Notes: generated by a model not told the origin, from the letters alone. DNA of 19,737 bases from an uncultured Eggerthellaceae bacterium (GCA_934670115.1 CAKUOV010000043.1:1-19737), one strand, 5' to 3'. Shown: positions 8,436-15,328, numbered from the stretch's first letter. Numbers and translations: made by a program.

Positions 8436-8918
8436 ATGAATATGAGAAAAGGCGCATGTGTTATTTGCGGACTTGCATTGACAGGGGTACTTGCCACGGG
8501 CTGCATGCCCGCGTCTTCGCAGACGGATTCTTCGGCAGCATCGTCTGCAACGCCTGCGAGCGCGTATATCACTTCGGTTCATCAGGTATTTTCCACGATT
8601 GATGTGCAAATGGAAGACGTGAAGAAGGCGGTCGCGGCAGCGGATACGACCGCTGTCTATGCGGCGCTTGATAAAGTGGATGCCCAGGTGACCGAGATTG
8701 AGAAGCTTACCGTTCCTGAAGGCCTTGAAGAAGTGCAAGCGAAATACGCAGGCGCTTCAAAGAATCTGGCGGAGACGTTGCGCGCTTATGCTGCATATCG
8801 ACTTGATGGAGGAGCAAATGCTTCCAATGCAGCCACGAAACTCGCTGCTATTCAGGCCGATTACAAAGAAGGCATCGAAGCCTTGCGCGCTGCCGATGAA
8901 ATTGCTAAAGGCCTGTAA
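8436..8918 (+). CDS. Small predicted lipoprotein, function unknown
   Basis: I do not recognise the family. The 160-residue protein has a signal peptide with basic MNMRK, a hydrophobic stretch, and LATGC as a lipobox with Cys23 as the likely lipidated residue. An Ala/Ser/Thr-rich linker comes next, to about residue 42. The rest is Ala/Glu/Lys-rich and looks wholly helical (VKKAVAAADTTAVYAALDKVDAQ, then KNLAETLRAYAAYRL), like a small helical bundle. It is presumably anchored on the outer face of the membrane. AAAAGGAGA (8417-8425) precedes ATG 8436; the next ATG at 8442 is spaced too far. A TAAAAT -10-like site lies at 8397-8402. It follows the penicillin-binding protein gene by 190 bases with no clear terminator between, so read-through is possible. 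A strong terminator lies downstream. Confidence 0.85.
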   Translation: MNMRKGACVICGLALTGVLATGCMPASSQTDSSAASSATPASAYITSVHQVFSTIDVQMEDVKKAVAAADTTAVYAALDKVDAQVTEIEKLTVPEGLEEVQAKYAGASKNLAETLRAYAAYRLDGGANASNAATKLAAIQADYKEGIEALRAADEIAKGL

Positions 8919-8925
8919 CGTGCCC

Positions 8926-8956
8926 TGTTGACAAATTACCCCACCTTTTGTCAACA
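8926..8956 (-). repeat. Short palindromic repeat, family B copy 1
   Basis: The arms TGTTGACAAA and TTTGTCAACA flank a pyrimidine core with ACCCCACC. Its reverse complement is identical over 31 bases to the copy at 12998-13030, and the copy at 9954-9986 differs by one base. It begins 8 bases after the lipoprotein stop codon. Confidence 0.9.
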
Positions 8957-8970
8957 TTTTGAGCATTCGA

Positions 8971-9004
8971 AAACCCGAGGTGCCCTGCGCGCCTCGGGTT
9001 TTTT
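8971..9004 (+). terminator. Rho-independent terminator of the lipoprotein gene
   Basis: A perfect 10-bp stem, AAACCCGAGG (8971-8980) with CCTCGGGTTT (8992-9001), continues into a T run to 9004. Confidence 0.9.
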
Positions 9005-9076
9005 GTGCCCTGCTGCGGTGGATAGTCCGAGCTAAGCCTTTTTCTGGCGCGATGCCGCCCAACGATGTGGACGGCG

Positions 9077-9198
9077 TGACAAAAATGACCCACTTTTCGG
9101 TGGATTTTCTTCTTTATAATCGCTAAAAATCAACGTTTCCCCAGGTCGCAAAAAAGTAAGCTAGGGTAAACCCACAGAAAAGTGGGTCATTTTTGTCA
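9077..9198. repeat. Long interrupted palindrome, element A
   Basis: Two perfect 22-base inverted arms lie at 9077-9098 and 9177-9198. They begin TGACAAAAATGACCCAC and end GTGGGTCATTTTTGTCA, around a 78-base centre. The centre contains CGTTTCCCCAGGTCGCA (9134-9150) and TCGCAAAAAAGTAAG (9146-9160). Both blocks also occur on the minus strand of the element at 2965-3193, so the two share ancestry even though their arms differ. The arm text is reminiscent of family B (GACAAA, then CCCAC). Confidence 0.85.
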
Positions 9199-9234
9199 GA
9201 GGAAAAAACTCTGCCGTCCTTCAGCAATCCAGGG

Positions 9235-9370
9235 GACGCCCGCCGGCAAGGGCTCGCCTCACGACTCCGCTTGTTTGGAACAGGGGACGGAGGTTTGTTC
9301 CAATTCGCCCGGTTTGCAATTCTTTTCTTTCCGCAAGGCGGCTTCGGCTCGACCCTTGCCGTCAGGCGCC
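9235..9370. repeat. Nested palindrome E1 carrying family C copy 1
   Basis: Outer arms lie near 9235-9250 (CGCCCGCCGGCAAGGG) and 9353-9370 (CCCTTGCCGTCAGGCGCC) and are imperfectly complementary. Inside is a 29-base palindrome (9275-9303) with arms TTGGAACA and TGTTCCAA around a GGGGACGGAGG core. That 29-mer is identical at 12274-12302. The left flank GCAAGGGCTCGCCTCACGAC recurs exactly in E2, but there the inner palindrome is a different one. Confidence 0.8.
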
Positions 9371-9422
9371 CCTTAGAGATTGTGCGTCGGGGGTTTCGGT
9401 GTCCTTTTTGATCCCGCGACGG

Positions 9423-9636
9423 CATGTTGTCGTTTTTTCTGTCCAAATGCGCGCAAATCAACGGTACGGGGCAGGTGGGGGAGGGGCCGCTCTGCTTGAA
9501 GCACCAAGTGATTCTTGCGACCTGGGCTTTTGCTAGACGCAATTGGGCTGAAGGGTCCATAACTGCCTTGTTTGCATCTTCGACCCGCCCCGTACCGTCG
9601 ATTTGGGCGTTTTCGTGCAAGATTTCCGACAAGATG
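9423..9636. repeat. Long interrupted palindrome, family D copy R1
   Basis: It starts CATGTTGTCG and ends CGACAAGATG (complementary except for one base). Inner arms at 9454-9476 and 9583-9605 match at 21 of 23 positions (the ACGGTACGGGGC block). The 106-base centre carries GACCTGGGCTTTTGCT at 9519-9534. The same motif lies in the opposite orientation in the copy at 12602-12816. Open frames through it, such as the minus frame at 9123-9737, are translations of repeats and not genes. Confidence 0.8.
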
Positions 9637-9706
9637 CCCGGTGGCTTGGTGATTGCCGGGCGAGTCGAAGAGAATTGCGAAGGGGCGGTCGGCGCGAACG
9701 GTTCTG

Positions 9707-9831
9707 CGAGGCGACCGCCGGCAAGGGCTCGCCTCACGACTCCGCTTGGATAATGTTTCTTCGCGCTTGCGGCTCGCTCAACTTATCCAAAGCGTCGCAG
9801 TTCGGCTCGACCCTTGCCGCCAGGCGCCTCG
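9707..9831. repeat. Nested palindrome E2
   Basis: The 21-base outer arms (9707-9727 and 9811-9831) contain CGGCAAGGG and CCCTTGCCG. Inner arms are TTGGATAA (9746-9753) and TTATCCAA (9783-9790). Over 89 aligned bases it differs from E3 (12860-12981) at about 10 positions by hand count. The outer arms of the two differ but stay self-complementary in each. Confidence 0.8.
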
Positions 9832-9953
9832 TAGGGTTCATTTGGTCTGGCCTGGCTGCATAAGGTGATAAAGCTCGTTGCCTCTTCGCTTGGCTCGTCT
9901 CTTTGCTGAGGAGTCATTGGCGTGCCGCTGGGATGCTTGGATTTGCGCACGAA

Positions 9954-9986
9954 TTGTTGACAAAAGGTGGGGTAGTTTGTCAACAA
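9954..9986 (+). repeat. Short palindromic repeat, family B copy 2
   Basis: Perfect 11-base arms TTGTTGACAAA and TTTGTCAACAA surround AGGTGGGGTAG. It differs from copy 3 at one base (G for A in the core). It is about 170 bases upstream of the DUF285 gene start. Confidence 0.9.
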
Positions 9987-10020
9987 GATGGGACATGCGG
10001 CTCAAGATCGGGGGCCTAGG

Positions 10021-10037
10021 TTGGACACGTGTCCCAA
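10021..10037. promoter_or_regulatory. Compact palindrome upstream of the DUF285 gene
   Basis: A perfect 12-bp palindrome GGACACGTGTCC (10023-10034) sits inside the near-palindrome TTGGACACGTGTCCCAA. It is about 90 bases upstream of the ATG at 10125. A -10-like TATACT at 10076-10081 lies between the two, without a good -35. It could be an operator or one more short repeat; I cannot tell which. Confidence 0.4.
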
Positions 10038-10124
10038 TCTTACTTTCGCGCTCGATGCGGGGTGGCATCGGCCTGTATACTGCGTGGTGTGGTATTAGAG
10101 ACATTTTTATGGAAGAGGTGGCCC

Positions 10125-12048
10125 ATGAAAAGACAGGCTTTTGGTTTGCGGAGAACCGCGAACGTCCTTCTATCGGCCGCGCTGGCGCTGGGGCTTTTCC
10201 CGGTAGCGGCGTTTGCGCAGGTCGCCGATGCGCCCGGCGCGCCAGCCGATGGAGCCGCACCGGCCCTGACCCCCCCCCAAATCCTCTGAGCCGGTGGCGC
10301 CGCAATCGGCCTTGGCGCCCGCCGCTGAACAGGCTGCATCCGGGCAAGCTGCCGCGCAAGCCGCGCCCGCAGCCGAACCTGCAGCCGCAGCTCCCGCCAG
10401 TGCCGCGCTCACTCCCGGCTGGACGCAGGCGGACACGTGCGAGTGGATGATCGACGCCGCCGGCAAGCTCACCGTCCGCCCCTTGGGCAACGGCACGTCG
10501 GGCAACTTGGGCGTGAATCCTGCAGGCAGCACCCAGTCTGCGCCCTGGTGCGATCAGAGCAAGACGATAACGTCCGTGGTCATCGAGCCGGGCGTATCAA
10601 CCACTTGGGCGAGGTACATGTTCTATTACTGCACGAACCTCGTCACCGCCGACCTTTCCGGATTGGATACCTCGAACGTAACGAGCTTTTTTAGCATGTT
10701 TGACGGCTGCAAGAAACTGGAGACAGTCGATTTAAGCGGCTTTCAAACCTCCAAGGCGACCTCTATGTCCTTCATGTTCAAGCATTGCTGGAAGCTTCAG
10801 GAACTCGATTTGTCGGGTTTCGACACCGCGAACGTGACGAGCATGTTTGAAATGTTCTTTGCTTGCGAAACCATCAAGTCGTTTGATCTGACGTCTTTCG
10901 ACACGAAGAAGGTCGAAGATATGAGAAGCCTCTTCAGAGGCTGCACGCGACTCGAGTCGGTTGATTTATCGACGTTCACCGTTCCGTATTCAACAAGCAC
11001 CTCAGATTTCTTCCGCGATTGCCCAAGCCTTGAACGTCTTGTGCTTGCTGCGGGAATCAATCTGGTTGGCAGCGCACTACGCGAGCATGTCTGGATCGAC
11101 ACGGCGGGCAACGCGTACGCGGATTCCAATGAGATGCTCGCGGCGAACGCGGCGCGTCCCTCGGGTGTCGAGACGTTCGTTCATCCACGGGCAACGGAAG
11201 GGTGGACCCTGTCCGGCTCGTGCGAATGGAGCATTGATGAAACCGAGACGCTTATCCTTAGGCCGCTACCCGGTTTGAGCCGCGGTACCTTGGAATCGTG
11301 GGCGGGCGCGGCGGCGTGCCCTTGGAACGGCGCTGCCAGCCGGGCTACCTCCGTGCGTGTTGAGCCCGGCGTGTCGGCTATGAATTGCGACTACATGTTC
11401 TGGGGTTTCCGGAAACTAGTTTCCGTGGATCTTTCGGGGCTTGACACCTCCCGAGTGAAAAGCATGTACGGTATGTTCCGTTACTGCGAATCGCTTGAGA
11501 CGGTCGATCTTTCCCCTCTGGACACTTCAGGCGTTACAAATATGAGAGAGATGTTCGCGGGATGCGCGTCGCTGCCGGCGGTCGACCTTTCGGGCTTCGA
11601 TTTCTCACAGGTGGCGGATGCGTCGATGATGTTCGGCAACTGCGGCGAGCTCAGGAAGGTCTACGTCGCGGAGGGGTTCCCGGGCATCCCCGCGGCGGCG
11701 GCTTCCGAGAACATGTTCCAGGGCTGCGCGTCGCTTAGCGGCGGCGCGGGCACGGCGTTCGACGGGGCGCACGCGGACGCGGCGTACGCCCGCCTCGACG
11801 GCGGCGCGGCGGATCCCGGGTACTTCGCCCTGGGCCGCGGCGACGTCAACTGCAACGGCCTGCTGAACATCGTGGACGTCCAGGTCGCCTACGACATCGC
11901 GAACGGCGGGCACGCCGGGCGGCACGACCTTTCGTGGATGCGCTCCCGCGCCGATGTGACGGGACCGGCGGGTGCGCCCGACGGCGCGGTCGATGCGCAG
12001 GACGCGTTCGCCATCCAGCGCGCCGCCCTGCTCGGCTGGAACGCGTAG
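10125..12048 (+). CDS. Secreted DUF285 (BspA-type) repeat protein, frame broken at a C run
   Basis: This is a predicted surface or secreted adhesin-like protein whose ligand is unknown. ATG 10125 follows AGAGGTGG and opens a signal peptide ending AFA (residue 31). Reading stops at TGA 10287-10289 because of nine C at 10270-10278. Skipping one C joins the frame ending at 12048 without a stop, giving 640 residues. The joined protein has an Ala/Pro linker and two modules, each opening with a GWT...CEW.ID motif (about 98 and 359). Each module continues in repeats of the LSGLDTSNVTSMFxMFxxC type, about six then five copies (about 164-287 and 423-512). From 572 a dockerin-like domain begins GDVNCNGLLNIVDVQ. 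No LPXTG motif is seen. As given the gene is off. C8 or C11 would restore it, so phase variation, decay and sequencing error all remain possible. Repeat islands lie on both sides. Confidence 0.82.
10270..10278 (+). repeat. Poly-C tract (nine C), candidate phase switch
   Basis: The nine C directly follow the signal peptide and a short linker. The upstream frame (ATG 10125) ends at TGA 10287, while the long downstream frame is open back through the tract. Loss of one C, or gain of two, restores the full protein. Homopolymer runs of this length are known slipped-strand mispairing sites; they are also prone to sequencing error. Confidence 0.75.
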
Positions 12049-12240
12049 GTACTTGCCTTCGGGCGGTTGCATGGCCGCGCTGCTCTCCGGACCGTTTCGC
12101 AAGGCCGCTTCGGAGGCGCTTCGGGGATCTGTTTCGATTCCAAGCTTGGCCTGCATGTTTGCGAACCCTGTCCCGCCGGCAAGAGAACCACCGCTCGCGA
12201 TGCTGATACCACACCACTTCTTTTGCCGGCAACTTCCATG

Positions 12241-12275
12241 CTTCCCCCTTATGTTCCAAGGGGGAAGTGCTTTTT
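12241..12275 (+). terminator. Rho-independent terminator after the DUF285 gene
   Basis: A perfect 10-bp stem, CTTCCCCCTT (12241-12250) with AAGGGGGAAG (12258-12267), is followed by TGC and TTTTT (12271-12275). It lies about 190 bases after the stop codon. The T run is shared with the start of the family C repeat. Confidence 0.85.
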
Positions 12276-12302
12276 GGAACAGGGGACGGAGGTTTGTTCC
12301 AA
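12274..12302 (+). repeat. Short palindromic repeat, family C copy 2
   Basis: The arms TTGGAACA and TGTTCCAA surround GGGGACGGAGG. All 29 bases are identical to copy 1 at 9275-9303. The next ~60 bases also resemble the E1 interior (shared CTTTCCGCAAG followed by CGGC). It directly abuts the terminator of the DUF285 gene. Confidence 0.9.
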
Positions 12303-12601
12303 TCCGTTCGGCCAATAATCCTATTCCTTCTTTCCGCAAGACGGCATTGGTTCGGCTGGCTCCCCGGGCCGCCGTACTTGCTACCTTTTTGGGAAGTCCC
12401 AGGATTCTTTTCAGGGGCAAACCCTCGGTTTTCCTCGGCTCTTAGCCAGCCGGCACGTTCGAGCTGGGCGTGCGATCTTCGTTTCCCAGGTCGCAATTTC
12501 AGGGCAGGGGTTGGTTGCTCGACCCTGCTCCCGAAGAGCTCCATCGTTGACTGAAAGCCGACGATTCTTGAAAGCGTCTTCCCTTGCTTTCGTCTGAGGG
12601 T
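12303..12601. other. Repeat-derived spacer with a core motif but no gene
   Basis: No gene is supported. The stretch contains CGGCTGGCT (12353-12361) complementary to AGCCAGCCG (12444-12452). At 12480-12495 it holds CGTTTCCCAGGTCGCA, the core found in the centres of the long palindromes, but I could not find matching long arms around it. It may be a decayed member of the family. Long minus-strand frames here (11846-12790) are translations of repeats. Confidence 0.5.
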
Positions 12602-12816
12602 CATGTTGTCGTTTTTCTCGCCCGAATGTGCAAAATATTCCTGTTCGGGGTACCTTGGGGAGCGTTTGTGGACCAGAGAGCGTCGTTTGAGGCAAAGCGA
12701 ATCAGCAAAAGCCCAGGTCGTGACTTGGAGGCAAGTGACGAATGAGGGTTGGCGCCCCTCCAACCTGCCCCGAACGGGAATATTTTGCACATCTGCGTCC
12801 GTTTTCCGACAAGATG
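12602..12816. repeat. Long interrupted palindrome, family D copy R2
   Basis: It starts CATGTTGTCG and ends CGACAAGATG, as R1 does. Inner arms at 12626-12657 and 12761-12792 agree at 28 of 32 positions (ATGTGCAAAATATTCC and GTTCGGGG blocks). The arm sequence differs from R1 except for the shared CGGGGCAGGT end. The centre holds AGCAAAAGCCCAGGTCG (12704-12720), inverted relative to R1. Confidence 0.8.
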
Positions 12817-12859
12817 CATTGCGACTCGAAGCTCCTCCCTCGTCAGAAGGAGCAATCTA

Positions 12860-12981
12860 GGGGTATCTGCCAACAAGGGCCCGCCTCGCGACTCCGCCTG
12901 GATAATGCTTCTTCGGGCTTGGGACCCGCTCAACTTATCCAAAGCGTCGCAGTTCGACTCGTCCTTTGCTGGCAGATGCCC
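12860..12981. repeat. Nested palindrome E3
   Basis: Outer arms at 12861-12879 and 12963-12981 agree at 16 of 19 positions (ATCTGCC block), unlike the arms of E1 and E2. The interior is close to E2, with GGATAATG on the left and CAACTTATCCAAAGCGTCGC on the right. It follows R2 by 45 bases, as E2 follows R1 by 70. Confidence 0.8.
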
Positions 12982-12997
12982 TAAACCCAACCGCGCC

Positions 12998-13030
12998 TTG
13001 TTGACAAAAGGTGGGGTAATTTGTCAACAA
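12998..13030 (+). repeat. Short palindromic repeat, family B copy 3
   Basis: Perfect 11-base arms TTGTTGACAAA and TTTGTCAACAA surround AGGTGGGGTAA. It differs from copy 2 by one base, and over 31 bases it equals the reverse complement of copy 1. Its right end overlaps the T run of the minus-strand terminator that follows. Confidence 0.9.
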
Positions 13031-13060
13031 AAAAGCAGGTTCGCGTAAACGAACCTGCTT
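13029..13060 (-). terminator. Terminator of the minus-strand penicillin-binding protein gene
   Basis: A perfect 11-bp stem, AAGCAGGTTCG (13033-13043) with CGAACCTGCTT (13050-13060), is followed on the minus strand by a run of T (A run at 13029-13034 on plus). It lies about 85 bases beyond the minus-strand stop. Confidence 0.88.
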
Positions 13061-13144
13061 GCAGCAACCGTGATGAAAGTTACTCTTTGCAGTGCGGGTT
13101 TCCGGGCTTTAGCAAGCCTCTGTGCTCTGGACTCCTACAACTCG

Positions 13145-15322
13145 CTACGACTCAGGCTTCGTCGTCGCGCCCGCGCCCGAACCGCCGCTCGAGCCGCTCG
13201 CCGCGCCACCGCTGGGCGCGTCGCCGCCTGAAGCTCCGCCGCCTTCGGTTCCGCCTGAAGTTCCGCCGCCCGTTGAGCCTCCCGACGTGTCACCGCCCTC
13301 GGTGCCGCCACCTGTCGTGTCACCTTCGGTGCCGCCCGTCGTGCCGCCACCTTCGGTGCCTTCCGTCTTATCTTTATCCTTCTCGCCCGCCTCGTCGTCT
13401 TCGTCATCCTTCTCGCTCAAATCAGCGTTCCACTTGTTGTTGTACTCGGGGTCCTTGTACGTGGGGAAGGAGTGCATCGGCGTGGAGGCAAGCGCTGCGT
13501 CCATGAACTCCTTGAACATGGCGTTGCAGCTCAAATTCTCAGAGGTAATCTGCGCAAAGCGATCGCCAATCCAGCAGGCGCACGCCAGGTCGGGCGTGTA
13601 TCCGATCAGCGTGTGGTCGTGGAAATCGCTGGTCGTACCGGTTTTGCCGGCAACTTCGCGTCCGCCTTCCAAACGTGCCGATGCAGCAGTACCGTCGCTT
13701 TGCGTGAACACCGTTTGCAGCACGGACGTCACGGCGCCGCAGACCGACTCGCTCAAAACGCGCTCGCCTTCCTGCTTGTTCTCGTATACCGTTTCACCTT
13801 TGCTGTTGGAAATCTTGCTGACCACCACGGGGTCGTAATGGATGCCGCCCGCCGCCAGCGTTGCGTATGCGCTTGCCATCTCCAGCGGCGTGATGTCGAA
13901 AACGCCCAAGGTCAGCGTGTCCACGTTCATCAGGTCGCTTGTGTCAACGCCCATGCGCTTGCACACGTCGATGACCGCTTGGCCGCCCAGGTATTCCTGC
14001 AGCTGCACGTACGCGGTGTTCGAAGAAACCGCGGTGGCCGACTGCAGCGAGCGCGTGCCGTAATTGATGCCGCCGTAGTTCTCCACGGTGCCCAGGCCGC
14101 TTTTCAGCTTGTAAGGGGAAGAGCAATCGACCAGCGTTGTGGGGTTGATTCCTGCCTCGATCGCAGCGATAAGCGTGAACACCTTGAAAGATGAACCCGT
14201 GGGGCGCCCACCCTGAGCTGCAATGTTGAACTGGTTCTCGCGGTAGTCTTCGCCGCCCACCATGGCAACAACGTGGCCGTTCGAGGGGTCAACGGCAACT
14301 AAAGCCGACTCCAAGCCGTCCTCCATGCGCTCCGACTGATCCGCAACGGTTTGTTCGGCAATATCCTGTTTCTCCACGTCAAGCGTGGTGTATACCTTCA
14401 AACCACCGGCGAAGATGTCGTTCATGGAGTACTCGTTCAAAAGCCACGTGCGCACGTACGACGTAAAGTACGGGTACCGGTAAATGCCGTCTTCTTGGCT
14501 TTCATCCTCAAGGTTCAAGTTCAAGTCGCTGCTGGCGGCCTCGGCATATTGCGCCTGGGTGATATGCCCCGCGGAAAGCATGCGCGAAAGCACCACGTTG
14601 CGGCGGTCCTTGCAGCCTTCGGGGTTGTAGACGGGGTTCCAGTTCGACGGCGACTGGGGAATACCTGCCAGCGTTGCGGCCTCTACCAGCGTTAACTCGG
14701 AAGCATGCTTGCTGAAATAGTGTAGCGATGCAGCTTCAATGCCGTATGCGCCATCACCATAATTAATGGTGTTCAGGTACATCAGCAAAATCTCGTCTTT
14801 CGAGTAGTATTTCTCCATCTCTAAGGCAAGCTCGGCTTCGCGAATCTTGCGCTCAAGCGAGATAGTGGTCATCTCGTCGGACAGAATGGTGTTGCGCACG
14901 AGCTGCTGGGTAATGGTCGAAGCGCCTTCCAGACTTCCGCCCATAAGGTTGTTCACCACGGCGCGCGTGATGCCAATAAGGTCCACGCCGTTGTGCTCGT
15001 AGAAGCGGTTGTCCTCGGTGTCCACCGTCGCATTGACCAGAAGCTCGGAAACGTCGCTCAAATCCGTAAGCGGCTCACGGTTCTCCAGGCGGAATTCCGC
15101 CAGAACCGTTTTGCCATCGGCGGCGTACACCGTCGATTTCTCCGAATAGTTGAACGCATCCGATTCAACGACGCTGGGCAGATCTTCGGTCCAGCCCGCG
15201 GTCACGCTCAAAACGCTGCGTACAGCAACGACCCCCACAAAACAGATGGCGGCAACAATGAACAAAAGGACCCAAGCCGGTGCATGTGTGCGCGATTCGC
15301 GCTGTTTTCTTCGTGTATTCAT
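13145..15322 (-). CDS. Class A penicillin-binding protein with Gly/Thr-rich tail
   Basis: This is a second bifunctional peptidoglycan synthase. From ATG 15322 it has 725 residues: TM at about 17-36, and GT51 with catalytic EDNRF at Glu103, GASTITQQLVRN and AGIPQSP. The transpeptidase motifs are SSFK (377-380), SSN (433-435) and KTG (560-562), all intact. After about 630 an acidic stretch (EKDDEDDEAGEKDKDK) leads into a low-complexity Gly/Thr/Ser/Glu tail, where its paralogue at 5834-8245 has a PASTA-like domain. A GTG six codons upstream (15340) is an alternative start. Neither start has a Shine-Dalgarno. TAGTAT ends 8 bases before ATG 15322, which fits a leaderless mRNA. The gene converges on the repeat island and is divergent from the U32 gene. 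Confidence 0.93.
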   Translation of the reverse strand: MNTRRKQRESRTHAPAWVLLFIVAAICFVGVVAVRSVLSVTAGWTEDLPSVVESDAFNYSEKSTVYAADGKTVLAEFRLENREPLTDLSDVSELLVNATVDTEDNRFYEHNGVDLIGITRAVVNNLMGGSLEGASTITQQLVRNTILSDEMTTISLERKIREAELALEMEKYYSKDEILLMYLNTINYGDGAYGIEAASLHYFSKHASELTLVEAATLAGIPQSPSNWNPVYNPEGCKDRRNVVLSRMLSAGHITQAQYAEAASSDLNLNLEDESQEDGIYRYPYFTSYVRTWLLNEYSMNDIFAGGLKVYTTLDVEKQDIAEQTVADQSERMEDGLESALVAVDPSNGHVVAMVGGEDYRENQFNIAAQGGRPTGSSFKVFTLIAAIEAGINPTTLVDCSSPYKLKSGLGTVENYGGINYGTRSLQSATAVSSNTAYVQLQEYLGGQAVIDVCKRMGVDTSDLMNVDTLTLGVFDITPLEMASAYATLAAGGIHYDPVVVSKISNSKGETVYENKQEGERVLSESVCGAVTSVLQTVFTQSDGTAASARLEGGREVAGKTGTTSDFHDHTLIGYTPDLACACWIGDRFAQITSENLSCNAMFKEFMDAALASTPMHSFPTYKDPEYNNKWNADLSEKDDEDDEAGEKDKDKTEGTEGGGTTGGTEGDTTGGGTEGGDTSGGSTGGGTSGGTEGGGASGGDAPSGGAASGSSGGSGAGATTKPES
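13160..13375 (-). repeat. Low-complexity coding repeat in the PBP tail
   Basis: Plus-strand text is a degenerate series of CCGCC, TCGGTGCCGCC and GACGTGTCACC units. It encodes GGTEGG, TTGGG and GGTSGG motifs at about residues 653-725 of the minus-strand protein. It looks like a flexible wall-spanning tail and is a likely place for length variation between strains. Confidence 0.7.
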
Positions 15323-15328
15323 AATAGG

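Noticed and set aside
8926..8956. TTGACA in family B repeats as a promoter -35
   Set aside because: It is part of the palindrome arm, present on both strands, and no -10 lies at proper spacing.
9123..9737. 204-codon minus-strand open frame in the left repeat island
   Set aside because: It runs through elements A, E1 and R1. Peptides such as WNKPPSPVP and KNDNM are translations of repeats C and D and recur in the right island.
11846..12790. 314-codon minus-strand open frame in the right repeat island
   Set aside because: It overlaps the end of the DUF285 gene and repeats C and R2, and has no protein-like composition or start signal.
8926..13060. CRISPR array
   Set aside because: The repeats are few, unevenly spaced, of several families, and there are no cas genes.
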